The notes under the pieces: generated by a model
The model's input: only the letters and a program-made list of their open reading frames with translations
The model's database searches: none
Told to the model about the DNA's origin: nothing
Source of the DNA: Mercenaria mercenaria
Taxonomy: Eukaryota; Mollusca; Bivalvia; Venerida; Veneridae
DNA length: 64,000 bases
Direction of reading: 5' to 3'
Assembly (NCBI RefSeq): GCF_021730395.1
Contig: NC_069362.1
Location: 64,807,501 to 64,871,500, forward strand
In this document: piece after piece, positions 1 through 12,800 of the stretch
Numbering within the stretch: position 1 is the stretch's first letter
Layout: the number at the start of each line of letters is the position of its first letter
Made by a program: the position numbers and the translations under genes

Positions 1-116
1 AGAGACACTGATGGTTGGCTGCAAAAGGATCATCTACTTAGCATATATTAGATAATTCCTTTTATCATATATATTACTACAAGAACATTACTCACACATA
101 AACAACTTGAAAAGGA

Positions 117-345
117 AAACACTTAAGTTTCAATATTCTGGGCCAAGTGGTTCTCAAGTTATGAATTGGAAACAGTTTTCCATGTTCATGCCCTTGTGAC
201 CTTGACCTTTGATCAAGTGGCCCCAAAATCTACTGGGGTCGTCTACTCTGTATGTCCAATCATCCTATTAAGTTTCAACATTCTAGGTCACGTGGTTCTC
301 AAGTTATTGATTGGAAAGAGTTCTACAAGGTTTGTCCCAAAATAG
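117..345. repeat. Family E tandem-core repeat, fragment
   Basis: About one and a half units of a roughly 170-bp repeat with phrases such as 'gttctcaagttattgattgg' and 'gtgaccttgacctttgat'. The same unit recurs at 1262-1960, so the exon at 662-1062 lies between two blocks of it. No coding content is seen. Confidence 0.7.
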
Positions 346-661
346 CATGACAAATTTTATTTGAATAATTTATCAATGTCCGAACTTAATGAAATTTATA
401 GAAAATGTTCTTAATTTATTTTCAAAGATTTTGATAAAGAGTTTATGCTGAAAAAAACGCTATCTTTAAAAATTTCTGACTTTTGTTATGATCAAAGTGG
501 TATGTCAGGCGCAGCTGTTTGTCTCAGTTTCCTAACAACCCATTGCGCTAGGCGCTAAAAGCATCGTGCACATCGTTATATTTTTTAATGTCATGTAGAA
601 GTTTTGAAGATCCGACATTTATGCATGTGCAGTGACAGTTCTCCTAGGTTAATCTGCTTCT

Positions 662-1062
662 AGATTTACAAAGATCAACAGACAAGGCGGCGCACAGAAC
701 TGTCATGAGTTTTGTGTTCGACTCGGAATGACACCAGTTGAAACTTACAAGAAGATGAAGACTGTAGACAAGCATAAAATGTGTCAAGACCTTTAATATA
801 CAAACGGCATCACAGATTTTCAGACTGGACAACTGATGACAAAGTGAATGTTGTTAGACCGTTAGACTATGCATATTTTCTGCAGTTAAAACACAATTTA
901 CGGGACCAGAGATTTGATGATCTGCATGATCTTATGTTAGAGACACAGAGGTTCAACCATAGTTTGAGTAGAGACTGGTATCAACGTGTGTATACTGCAT
1001 GGGTAAAGAGACACAGACTTTGTATTGACCATGGTGGGGAGTATTTTGAAAAGGAATAACTT
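662..1062 (+). CDS. 3'-terminal exon of an unrecognised gene, with an apparent frame break
   Basis: A plausible acceptor (pyrimidine-rich tract ending 'ctgcttctag') precedes an open frame starting FTKINRQGGAQ and ending KHKMCQDL at a stop near 790. A second frame, offset by -1 (or +2), opens at 778 and runs to a TAA at 1060-1062. It gives about 90 residues rich in H, R, Y and W (RPLIYKRHHRFSDW near its start, HGGEYFEKE at the end). Both segments have protein-like composition and abut at the same point, which suggests one exon with a 1-2-base indel, real or from assembly. The second segment has no ATG start, and an AATAAA follows at 1154. I do not recognise the family. Upstream exons would lie left of the window. 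Confidence 0.55.
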
Positions 1063-1153
1063 TGACAACATTTTGACGCTGGGACCTGCGCCAGGCAGGA
1101 ATATGTGATTGTGTTTAAAGTTCTCTGTAAATCTCGTTTTTAGAGATACTGTT

Positions 1154-1159
1154 AATAAA
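1154..1159 (+). promoter_or_regulatory. Polyadenylation signal AATAAA
   Basis: A canonical hexamer about 92 bases after the stop at 1062, before the next repeat block at 1262. It supports 662-1062 being a last exon. Confidence 0.55.
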
Positions 1160-1261
1160 AATATATGTATTTACTCATAAAAGGTTATATTATATGATGG
1201 TCAAATTTTGTTCATATAGTTTGTACAGTTTCCAAAACACGCAATTTGTCACCTTATTTCA

Positions 1262-1960
1262 GGACAACCCTCGAATGTTCATGCCCCTGTGGCCTTAGCT
1301 CAAGTGACCCCAAAAACGGTAAGGGTCATATTCTCTTTTAGTCCCATCATCCTATGAAGTTAGAAGGTTCTGGATCAAAAGGTTCTAAAGTTATTGATCG
1401 GAAACAGTTTTCCATGTTCTGGTCGATCTTGTGACCCAAAATGTTTAATAAACCTATGAATTTTCCACATTCTGGGTAAAGTGGTTTTGAAGTTATTGAT
1501 CAGAAACGGTATTCCACATTCAGGCCCCTGTGACCTTGACCTTTGATGGAGTGACCCAAAAAACAATAGGTGTAATCTACTCTGTAAGTCCTATCACCCT
1601 ATGAAGTTTGAAGGTTCTTAGTCAAAAGGTTCTCAAGTTATTGACTGGAAATGGATTCCCATATTCTGTCCCCTGTAACCTTGACCTTTAATAGAGTGAC
1701 CCCAAAGTCAATAGGGGTCATCTACTCTGCATGACCAATCATCTGATGAAGTTTCAACATTCTGGGTCAGGCCATGTTCAGGCCCCTGTGACCTGGACCT
1801 TTGATGGAGTGACCCCAAAAACAGTAAGGGTTGTCTACTCCATTAGCCCTGCCACCCTATGAGGTTTGAAGGTTCTAGGTCAAATGTTCTCCAGTTATTG
1901 ATAAGAAATGAAGTGTGACGGACAGACAGGGTTAAAACCATGGGGTGGGGGGCATAATTA
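1262..1960. repeat. Family E tandem-core repeat with right end
   Basis: About four units of roughly 170 bp ('gtgaccttgacctttgatgg', 'ggggtcatctactctg', 'ttctcaagttattgatcgg'). The block ends in 'gtgacggacagacaggg' and 'ggggtggggggcataattat'. The ending 'gacggacagac...gcataat' is the usual right end of bivalve tandem-core elements. ORFs here on the - strand are repeat shadows. Confidence 0.75.
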
Positions 1961-3000
1961 TCATCAAGGTATTGGAGAAACTGGCGTAGAATCAGGCAAA
2001 TCTGCAAAATAGTATGCTTTCATTTGATACAATAATAAATTTATACGGACACCACACTCAATCCTGATATATCATGTGATGACTTTACAGACGTGACACA
2101 GACGGAACACCTGTTTTACTACAGTATATAGTAAGCAAGAAATTCAAAATTGCCAAAATTTTATTCAATATACCATACCTGTACAATGTACATGCATAAG
2201 TTGACAACTTGCTGTTATATAAGAGCTAGCAAATAGTTCACTTTTTAACTTATATCTGTATATTAGCACTTTCCAAGTTACATGTTTCACTGATACTTAA
2301 AGTTAAATCTTGGCGCCTTCATTCATATCTAGCATAAAGATCTATATTCTATTACTAAAATATCGACTAGGAAACCAAGTGCAAGTAGATGTAGTAAAAT
2401 CAAGTCAACAAATTGTTACACATTGTCAAGCTGGGATATATTAAAGAAAGCAAAATTTCTACTGATTTATACAAGTGAAATGATTCAAGTGAATTCATCT
2501 GAAAACAGACTGTTAAAATGTCGGTGTTGATAGTACACAAATCAGCAGCAACATTTTGAGTGAATCCTTAGAGTGTATAAATACTAGACTTTCATGTAAA
2601 TTTCAAACATATGTGAAATATGCTATGAACACAAGGTAACAGGAAGTGAAAGTTCAAGAAAATTTTCTTGAATCAATCATTTCAATAGAAACAATGTATT
2701 AAACAGTATTAGTTTTCCAAATTAAAACCTCAAAGGCCATGTTCTCAAATATGATAACATATTGCTGCATCCCTCACTGAAAGCTACATGGGAACTGTAA
2801 ATCAGTTGAGGTATTCATAACAAAGTATCTGCTTCAACAGCATTTTTTTTTAAGAGATTCATTATGACAATAATGAAGCTTCATGTGAAATTCAATCAAT
2901 TTCTGTTTATCATGTACGAACAAAGTGATTTCCTATCCTGCATAATAACCTAGTATTTCAAAGTCTTGGTTCATAATGTAATGAAACTTTAGGAAAAAAT
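1961..3000. other. Intergenic, nothing recognised
   Basis: AT-rich unique-looking sequence between the last exon of the left gene and the downstream flank of NPLOC4. No splice-flanked open frame, repeat or RNA gene could be supported. Confidence 0.5.
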
Positions 3001-3140
3001 CCTTTGAAAGAATAGAATGCAACAAAGCAAAATGATAGCAGTCTCAATTTGACGAGTCTGTTTACGAGAGGACATGAAATGAGCAACACCCCTCACGTCC
3101 CCACCCACACCCCCCAGCAATGCCTTAAGCAGAAACTCTG
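3001..3140 (-). repeat. Dispersed repeat, also at 41100-41235
   Basis: Read on the - strand it contains 'gttgctcatttcatgtcctc', 'actcgtcaaattgagactgc' and 'tttcaaaggattttt'. These match 'gttgcacatttcattacctc', 'actcagtcaaactgagtctgc' and 'tccaaaggatctttt' at 41125-41225. The two copies are inverted relative to each other. Confidence 0.6.
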
Positions 3141-3265
3141 TTATACAGAAACATTGGATGGATTCCATGACCCGAACGGACCAAGAAATATAGATACACT
3201 GCAGATGTAGTTCCAATGACCTTATTTTACTTACGGACTGACTGAGTGCAAGCCAAACAATAAAT

Positions 3266-3500
3266 GAGCTGCGCCATGGGAAAACCAACATAGTGGGTGT
3301 GCGACCAGCATGGATCCAGACCAGCCTGCGCATCCGCGCAGTCTGGTCAGGATCCATGCTGTTCGCTAACAGTTTCTCCAATTCCAATAGGCTTTAAAGG
3401 TGAACAGCATGGAGCCTGACCAGACTGCGCGGATGCGCAGGCTGGTCTGGATCCATGCTGGTCACACACCCACTATGTTGGTTTTCCCATGGCACGGCTC
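3266..3500. repeat. Foldback palindrome FB1 (MITE-like)
   Basis: Two arms of about 100 bp pair almost perfectly: 'gagctgcgccatgggaaaac' at the left against 'gttttcccatggcacggctc' at the right, with 'catggatccagaccagcctg' inside. The loop is about 30-40 bp ('cagtttctccaattccaata'). Copies lie at 6808-7041 and 27709-27900. No coding capacity; non-autonomous, superfamily not assigned. Confidence 0.85.
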
Positions 3501-3695
3501 AAATATTAAAGAGAAATTGTAACCAATTTTTCTACTGACGCCGTTTTGAACTTGGCACAGACGTATTTTGCATCACACAGGTATAAATCACAGTTCCAGT
3601 TTTCCTCTGGTAATATTTAAAGGTGAAGGGACAAGGTGATCCCTTTACAGCACTATCGGCCCTTCAATACAAAGGGCCAAGGGTATTATAATAGA

Positions 3696-3701
3696 TTTAT
3701 T
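3696..3701 (-). promoter_or_regulatory. NPLOC4 polyadenylation signal
   Basis: AATAAA on the - strand, 27 bases after the NPLOC4 stop codon. A second AATAAA-like run overlaps it in the same AT-rich tract. Confidence 0.5.
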
Positions 3702-3727
3702 TAAATAAATATATTTTCCAGACAGTT

Positions 3728-3891
3728 TTACTGTCTTGGCAGAGAACACATTTCACAGTTCTGGTTCTCAGATTTGTTATGGAAGGTGCAGTGAGCACAG
3801 GTCCACAGACCTCCAGAGGATCCAATAGGTGGCAGTGGTGATGCTCCTGGACCTACGTACGAGCCCTCCCGTGTCAACGTCGGTGATGAAG
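3728..3891 (-). CDS. NPLOC4: NPLOC4 last coding exon: NZF zinc finger
   Basis: Encodes residues 560-613. Four zinc Cys are visible in [10 protein letters not shown] and CEMCSLPRQ (C591, C594, C605, C608). The Thr-Phe pair after the second Cys and the Met between the last two match the ubiquitin-binding TF/M surface of NZF fingers. The stop is TAA at 3730-3728. Confidence 0.95.
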
Positions 3892-6800
3892 CTGGAAAGT
3901 AAATAAATGCTTTTACTGAACAGGCTGTCCTCTACAATAGCTTATTATAACAAACCAAACTGAAATCTAACTACAGTGAAGTCAGTAATATTGTGGGTAT
4001 AAATTTTGTGGTTTTGCCAATACTGGGTATTTTGTTAAGACATGAATTCATAGATTTCCAGATAAAATAATACAACTTTGCTTGTTCATTGGGATTTAAT
4101 TTCATAGACTGATCCAACCAAAAAAATCACTGAGTATTACTCCCCCATGAAGACTTACAGTATACTGAGTAACTTTGGAAAATGGGATAATAATCATGAA
4201 ACAAGGAAGGTTTAATACTGGAACTCTAAACATGCTACATGTACATCTTCTCTGCGATAATAGGCCTGCAGAAAATAATACGATGCCTTTCAAGTGTGAA
4301 TGACCTCTTACTTGAAGAGAACAAGTCCGTGTCAGTTAACTTAACTTTAATTGAAAAGCTACAGCTTTAGCCTGCTGGCGGTAAGTGACTCCATCTTTGC
4401 GACCAGTGCAGACCAAGATCAGCCTGCACATCCATGCAGGCTGATCATGGTCTGCACTTTTTGCTATTCAGTCAGTAAATTTTCAGTTAACACCTCTTCA
4501 AATAATAAATGGTATTGCCCAAATTGAATGGTGGACCAGTCTATTTTAGAAATTTAGCAGGGTAAAGGTTAACTTACTGCCATGAGCAGCCATCATCTCC
4601 TCTACAGTGGCCCATTCTTCTGACTTCTTGAAATGATGGGCAATACTCTCATCTCCTGATTTAACAGCTTCAAGCAACGTGGATATCCTCTCCTGTAATA
4701 TGCATCAACATCCAAAATCATTTCTGAGTACATGTATCAATTTTCAAAATTCAAAAGCTATGACTTTCTTTTATTTGGTAGTTTTAATAAGCATGTGTGT
4801 CACAGACATAAGTAGCATATAGGCTGTGCCTCCTAACCAGGCAGTCACAAAATCAAATCTTGGCAAGAACATTTATTCCATCTGGAACTTGAGAAGTGAT
4901 TGAAACCCCAGGAATAAGTTAAGGGCAGGTTCTTTTACAAGAGCTTTCCCACCAACTAATGCAAAATGAATTTGTTCAAAATACACATACTGGTACAGAG
5001 CAATCAAATTCAACCAAAAGTTTAAAATTTGCTAAAGGGAATGAAATATACAGACATTTACTTTTGCTTCATCAGACCATCCATAAATACTGTTGAAGTT
5101 TTTTTTTTTTTAGCTCTTTATAAAGTGACAAAATATTACTTTTTACATGTTAAGCACTAATATACATCTAATGTTATCCAGTACATACAGCTATATTGTA
5201 TTTCAACTTACTTTAAGAGGCAGCATGTCTGTAGTGGAGAGATACAACAAGAGATGAAAGTCAGTGACAGCTTCAAAAAATTTGTCCGGTGTAAACTGAT
5301 GCATGTAATGGGTCAATGCATTAAAATCCTGTAAATGCAGAAAAGATAGTTAAAGCACAGTAAAGTATGTACAAAGTAAAATCCTTTACATTCAAATGGG
5401 TTTCTTTAACACAAAGGTATAAAATAATGAACTATATTCCCCGAGTGAATGGTGGTTTTCTCCCGATCATTTCCACTGTGTACACCTCATATACATCTGT
5501 ATATGTATAGCCTCCATCCTCCCATGACTGCCATATGTTCACCACTTTGATAAAAGCTCTGTTCAACAGTTTTTTTTGTACATTTTTTTTCTTTCTTTTT
5601 ATATTTATGGAACTTCTATAATGATTGGAAGAGAAACCACTTGTAGTCAAACATTTTTTCTTCTTCACTTTTTTCTTACATTTTCCAATTTTCTCTGAAG
5701 TGTATGTTTACTTTACTTTTTTTCTTCTTTCAAGTCTGTAGTCACACACGCACCTTATAACTACTATATGAATGAAGATTACAATAGCAAACACATAATT
5801 TCTAAAGTTAGAAATTAAAAGTAACTTTTCTTTATTAATGTCAGATATATCCAACAGTCCTATGATTTACCTGAACTTCGCCAGTGGCGTTTCTGTTTTC
5901 CTTTGGGAATGGTTTGTCTGACGTTTTAAATGTAAACTGAGGCTCGACCGGGAATGCTGCCCCCATGTCAACCAGGAGGTATTCCACAGGTAAGGGTCGT
6001 GCAAGCTGAGTAACCTCATTCCCATACTCATCTTTGTCCTAGAGCGTCAATGACAAACAGTTACAATATATGACATATGCGGTGAAATTGTTCAATCTGG
6101 TTGGTATAAAATTTCATGACTTTGGTCAAAATAGATATCTGATATGGAGTTTTTAAAACTTTAATGCACTTTTTGTTTGTAATCGCAATTTTAACTCATA
6201 GGATGCAATTTTATATTTTTATAAAATTTTCACTCATTTCTAACATACTGTTATTTGAAAGATCATTTACCAACAGTCTTCAAAAAACATATTCTTGACA
6301 GTTGCTGAAGCTCTGTTTTCAACATTACCTTGTAGAAAACATCTGGAACATACTGTTCATTTGTTGACTCCTTGATGTAACCAAGTTCTGGAGCATCTTT
6401 AGTTGGTATGAGACAATCATCCCTCACCAGCGCCATACAAACATTTGACACCTGATAACCTTCAAAATGTATCTGACCACTCTGGTCACCTGAAGATATA
6501 GTCAAACTTCTAACTATTCAAGTATCACTTACCTTCTCAATACAACTAATAAAATAAAATAATGAATCACTTTAGAATAAACAAAAATCTTTTACTAATA
6601 TTGATTTATATCAATTGAATTTGTTTCAACTTTAATTAAAGTCTAGCAAAGTCACTCTCGAATCTCAAATTCCAAGTAAAATCCAGTCGTGTTGTCTTAT
6701 GGATATGCTTTCTGGCAAACCCAATTACTTCCAATCTATGAACATTTACCATAGTAACTTCTGATACAGTTCATAGTCTAAAGCATTAAAGTTACATAAC

Positions 6801-9800
6801 ATATATGAGCCATGCCATGAGAAAACCAACATAGTGGCTATGCGACCAGCATGGATCCAGACCAGCCTGCGCATCCGCGCAGTCTGGTCAGGATCCATGC
6901 TGTTCGCTTTCAAAGCCTATTGTAATTAGAGAAACCGTTAGCGAACAGCATGGATCCTGACCAGACTGCGCGGATGCGCAGGCTGGTCTGGATCCATGCT
7001 GGTCGCAAAGCCACTATGTTGGTTTTCCCATGGCATGGCTCATATTACAATAGGAAATGGAAAAACATTTACAAACAACTGAATTTGTATGAGAGCTGTC
7101 CCAAAAGTAATGCAACCACTCTTTGTATTTTTTTTTCATCTTTTAAGATAGATAAAAGTTTCGAATACAGTTGTAAATACTGATGTTATATCACAGAATT
7201 GTTATTCAGCATGGGAAGCTGTGTACCTTGGTTTTTAATTTTGGATCTCATACAGTCTGATTCATATTCCACTGGAACAAAGTAATTCACTTCATAAGTC
7301 TGAGTAGGGTACTGTCAATCCACTAGCAATTAAATGTAGTTTTTTGTTTGCTAGCTGATCTGGCACAGATGCTTTGGATGGCTACAGAAATGAAGTTCAG
7401 CTCCATAATTCAACAATCGAAAGTGGGATTATGTTACGGTACTCAATCTCTGTGACTCTGACCAAGTTTATTTTTGGGTTTGTTTTTATATTCTTGATGA
7501 ATCCATTCAAAGTTGACATTGACTAACTCATATATCTTGTATTTAAGATATGAAAACCCAAACAAGAGTTTTCATAATAAACAAGAGCTGTCTCCATAGG
7601 ATGACACATGCCCCCGATGGCACTTTGAATGAATAGTTATGGCCGATGTTAGAGTTTAGGACCTTTGACCTATGGAGCTGGGTCTTGCGCGCGACACGTC
7701 GTCTTACTGTGTCACACATTCATGCGTAGTAATTTTAAAATCCATGCATGAATGACAAAGATATGGACCGGACACGCCCATCAATGCACTATCATGAAAA
7801 ATGACCTTTAACGTCTAAGTGTGACCTTGACCTTTGAGCTATGGACCTGGGTCTTGCGCACGACACATCGTCTTACTGTGGTACACATTCATGCCAAGTT
7901 ATTTGAAAATCCATCCATCGATGACAAAGATATGGACCGGACACGCCCATCAATGCACTATCCTTTAACGTCTAAGTGTGACCTTGACCTTTGAGCTACG
8001 GACCTGGGTCTTGCGCGCGACACGTCGTCTTACTGTGGTACACATTCATGCCAAGTTATTTGAAAATCCATCCATGGATGACAAAGATATGGACCGGACA
8101 CGCCCATCAATGCACTATCCTTTAAAGTCTAAGTGTGACCTTGACCTTTGAGCTACGGACCTGGGTCTTGCGCGCGACACGTCGTCTTACTGTGGTACAC
8201 ATTCATGGCAAGTTATTTGAAAATCCATCCATGGATGACAAAGATATGGACCGGACACGCCCATCAATGCACTATCCTTTAAAGTCTAAGTGTGACCTTG
8301 ACCTTTGAGCTACGGACCTGGGTCTTGCGCGCGACATGTCGTCTTACTGTGGTACACATTCATGGCAAGTTATTTGAAAATCCATCCATCGATGACAAAG
8401 ATATGGACCGGACACGCCCATCAATGCACTATCCTTTAATGTCTAAGTGTGACCTTGACCTTTGAGCTACGGACCTGGGTCTTGCGCGCAACACGTCGTC
8501 TTATTGTGGTACACATTCATGCCAAGTTATTTGAAAATCCATCCATCAATGACAAAGATATGGACCGGACACGAAAATTGCGGACAGACTGACAGACCGA
8601 CAGACGGTTCAAAAACTATATGCCTCCCTTCGGGGGCATAAAAACTTTGAAATGAAAAAAAAAGTCATAACTGCAAATTTGGAAAGAAAACTGCCGATTT
8701 AACTGCAGATTTATTTCCATTAACGGAAGTTTTGGGAAGACTGAAGATTGTAAGTAGTGAAAATTTAGGTTAAAATACAACACTGAAGTACAAAGTAATG
8801 CAGGAATCAACATTTACAAAAGTAGGGAGATGTTTTAATAGGAATCTGATTAAAAAAAAGTCAAAATCATAAAGCACTTTAGAATTTTTGAAAAAAAAAA
8901 AAAAAAAAATTTTTTTTTGTCTTTTCCTGAAATAGGGGCTTTTTTTTAGACTCAGCAGTTGCTAACATGGAGACAGAAATCATTTACTTTAAATAAACAG
9001 GAATTTTTAACAAATGAGCATAGTTCACTTTCTGAACACCTCTCAAAATTTGTTTTTTTTTGACAGTATCTTCCAGAGCCTAAAATATGCCCTTACATTA
9101 ATTTTTGTAACATTATTTATTATAGCTTACTTTTTATATTTCTTCAAACACTTCACTTAGGTATGTGAAGTATACTATTTCTTTTACTGTGAAATCTTTT
9201 AATATTTGTAGCCACATTGTATGGGACTAAATTTAATGGATTTCAATTTATTTAATGGCGTGTCAATCTACAATGTAAAATCTCAACAAACAGAAAATTC
9301 TTATTTGTTCATTAAACTTTGAAATCCATGAATCTAAGCCTCTACAATGTAGACATTTAAATGACTAAGACTATGAAAGTTTATGCCGACAAAATGAAAA
9401 GATTTAGCAGTATTTGAAATTGTATCTCTTACCTGTAACAATTACTGTGACAAACTTTGATCCAAAATGTCCATCGTTAGAATATTTACATGGATTGGGA
9501 TATTTATTCTGAAACTGTGCTGCCATTATACATTCCTCAGCACTCAAAAAATGGGAATCCTGAAAGAATGTGCCAATACATGCAAATAATATGCAACACA
9601 CATTTCCAACAACTGATTTATCATGTTTTACGAGTTACCTGAGGTTCTACTATTTCTAAAGCAAGATATTAATGTTAACATATTTCTGAAAATTTAACTC
9701 TAAGAATGAAAAATAGAATCCAAAGAGCGTAGGTGATCACCTTCAGCATTATATATACTTATTACTTATTGCTTCTGTTATCTATATATACACATTTACT

Positions 9801-12800
9801 TGAGTTTCCCCCACTAAAATGAAACAAAGAAAACTAATATTCTTATCTATCAGTCACATACCACATTTCCTCTGAAGTTTTTCACTGTTCCTGTCGTGAG
9901 ATCATCTGCCACAAGATCTGTAAATATCCAGCCGACTGCGACAAGACCGAGCCTCTGTGTCAGTCTATGAATTGCTTCCTCCTGAGGATCCTCTAACAAC
10001 TCTATCTTGTTCTTACTGTTGATCTGTAACATAACACATTTCAAACTACATTCTCAAGATATCTGTATCTCTATATCACAATTTGGAAAGTTTCAAATCA
10101 CTCTTGATATATTATCATCTCCTAATTATTACACATCCATATGAGCCATATTTTTGGTTTAAAGATTTTGATACTGACTTTCACTCTTACAGTTTTGAAG
10201 AGTTGTTCTTGGAAGTAATGAGAATGAAAGTCAGCATAAATGAAAAAAAAAAACAAGATTATCATTAAAAAGATTAACATTAAAAGTGTATGATAAAGCT
10301 CAGTACTGGTAACTATCCTACATACTCAGTGACAGTCACACGTGTATTAAGCAGCCAGTCAAGAGAACAACACAATCAGGTTGATTAAGGCAAGTTAAAA
10401 TTTGAAAAAGTCTAATTTGAAACTTAGCTAACTGGCTGCTTAATAAAGGTGGCTGCTATGGCGGGTTCAACTGTATATGCAGCATAACAAGTAATCTGAA
10501 TACACTTTATTCCTAGTAACGACTAGAGTAAGATTAGGTGAGTGAGGACAAACATTAAAACCAACAACAGAATGAAAGTCACAGAGGTTTGAAAGAAAAG
10601 ATGTCAGGCAGTTTATCAGAAGGTTGTTGGTTTAAGCCCATTAGATATCATCAATGTCTTTCCTGTAAGGTATTACAAAATTTTCCCAGGATATGGACAA
10701 AGAAACTGCAAGCATCTTCACAATTGACCTGAATTGATCAGCAGCAATTCAAATATGGAGACAACTATTTGGAGAGAGTTAAAGCGGACAATGTATAAAA
10801 TTACCTGTGGAGGTTCATATATAGCAGCCACTGTAGCCTTAATACTTAGAGGTATGTCCTTGTGAGGCTCGTACCTGCCATACATTATACCCAACCTCTG
10901 GTTCCCAGTATTACGCCAGTAATTCAAGAACTGATTACAGATGTTAGGATTTTCAAACATGATATAGTCAACATGGCGATACCGCTGAAACAAAAAATAA
11001 GCTGCATTGTGAATGCTGATGCAACATGATGGTACCAATGAAACACAAAACAAGCTTCAATGTAAATTTCTGTGTAACATCAGGGTATTGTCAAAACAGA
11101 AATTAAGCTGTTATACAATGTAACTCAACAGTATTGTCCAAACACAAAATATGCTACTTTGTAAATGTTGCTGTCTATTCCATCTGCACCAATGATCTAC
11201 TAATAGGTGGGCTGGTAATTTTATGTTGCAACTGCTTATATATTCTTGAAACAAAAAACAACCTTTTAAAACTGACTCTAAATCAATACTAGAACTGTCA
11301 CAGGAGTGACTCATACCCCACCATATGGTCTTGTAACAGAATGGCAACCATAAGAAATCTTAAAAATACTTAGTCTTTGGAGTACTTCATCCTGGGCTTC
11401 CACATATAAGTAATACTAGTACAGTAATACTAGTAAATATAAAAAATCTCTAATATTAGAGATACACTAAAAGTGAATATAAAAAAGTGTCTTACAAACC
11501 CATGTTATCACACAAAAATGTATTTACTTTTTACATAGGACTCATAATAAAAAAGTTAGAAAAATACCTAAAATATTGAAAATCTAAAAATAGGATTTCT
11601 AAAAATAGACTAATTTCTGGAATTTAAGGGGAAGAAACTCAGTACAAAAGTTAAAAAAAGGTTACTTCCCTTTGGCTCTAAGCCAATCAGAATGAGATAT
11701 AGTGAAAATACATCAAAATTAACCTTAAATTCTAGGTAAAAGGGGGCACAATTCAAGACAAATTGGTGTCAGAGTTATGCACCTTGTGTCACATGATGTG
11801 GGTGATGAGGTGGAACATCTATTTTAAGTCTGAATCAAATCCATTCAGAAGTAACTGAGATATAGTGAAAATACATCAAAATTAACCTTAAATTCTAAGT
11901 AAAAAGGGGACATAATTCATGAAAAATTGGTGTCAGAGTTATGCACCTTGTGTCACATGATGTGGGTGATGAGTAGGAACAACTATTTTAAGTCTGAATC
12001 AAATCCATTTTGTAATAACTGAGATATAGTATAATACATCAAAATCAACCTTAAATTTAAAGTAAAAGGGGACATAATTCATAAACAAGAGCACCGCCTT
12101 GCGGATGCTGACGCTCATCTGATTTTTTTTGTGTAATAGAAATATTGCCCTACCCATGATTTTCTAAGTCTAAAAAGGGCCATCATTCTTGCAAAAAGCA
12201 GGATAGAGTTATGTTTCTTGATGTACAGTGTCCACTAATGATGGTGAAATACTGTTGCAAGTTTTACAGCAATAGCTTTTATAGTTTATGAGAAAAGTTG
12301 ACTTATACATAATACTCAACCAAGAAATTGATTTTCTAAGTCCAAAAGGGGCAATAATTATTGCAAAAAGCAGGATGGAGTTACGCTGCTTGCTGTACAG
12401 GGTCAGCTTATGATGGTGAACAAGTGTTGCAAGTTTCAAAGCAATAGCTTTGATAGTTTAAGAGAAAAAGTTGACCTAAACATAAAACTTAACCAAGAAA
12501 TCTGATATTTTCTAAGTCCAAAAGGGGCCATAAATCTTGCAAAAAGCAGGACAGAGTTATGTTTCTTGCTGTACAGGGTCAACTTATGATGGTGAACAAG
12601 TGTTGCAAGTTTTAAAGCAATAGCTTTGATAGTTTAGGATAAAAGCTGACTTAAACATAGAACTTAACCAAGAAAACTGATTTTCTAAGTCCAAAAGGGG
12701 CAATAAATCTTGCAAAAAGCAAGATGGAGTTATGTTTCTTGATGTACAGGGTCTGCTTATGATGGTGAACAAGTATTCCAAGTTTCAAAGTAATAGCTTT

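Noticed and set aside
7840-8560. Regular repeats reminiscent of a CRISPR array
   Set aside because: Units of about 157 bp are contiguous with no unique spacers, and the setting is a eukaryotic intron. It is a tandem-core repeat.
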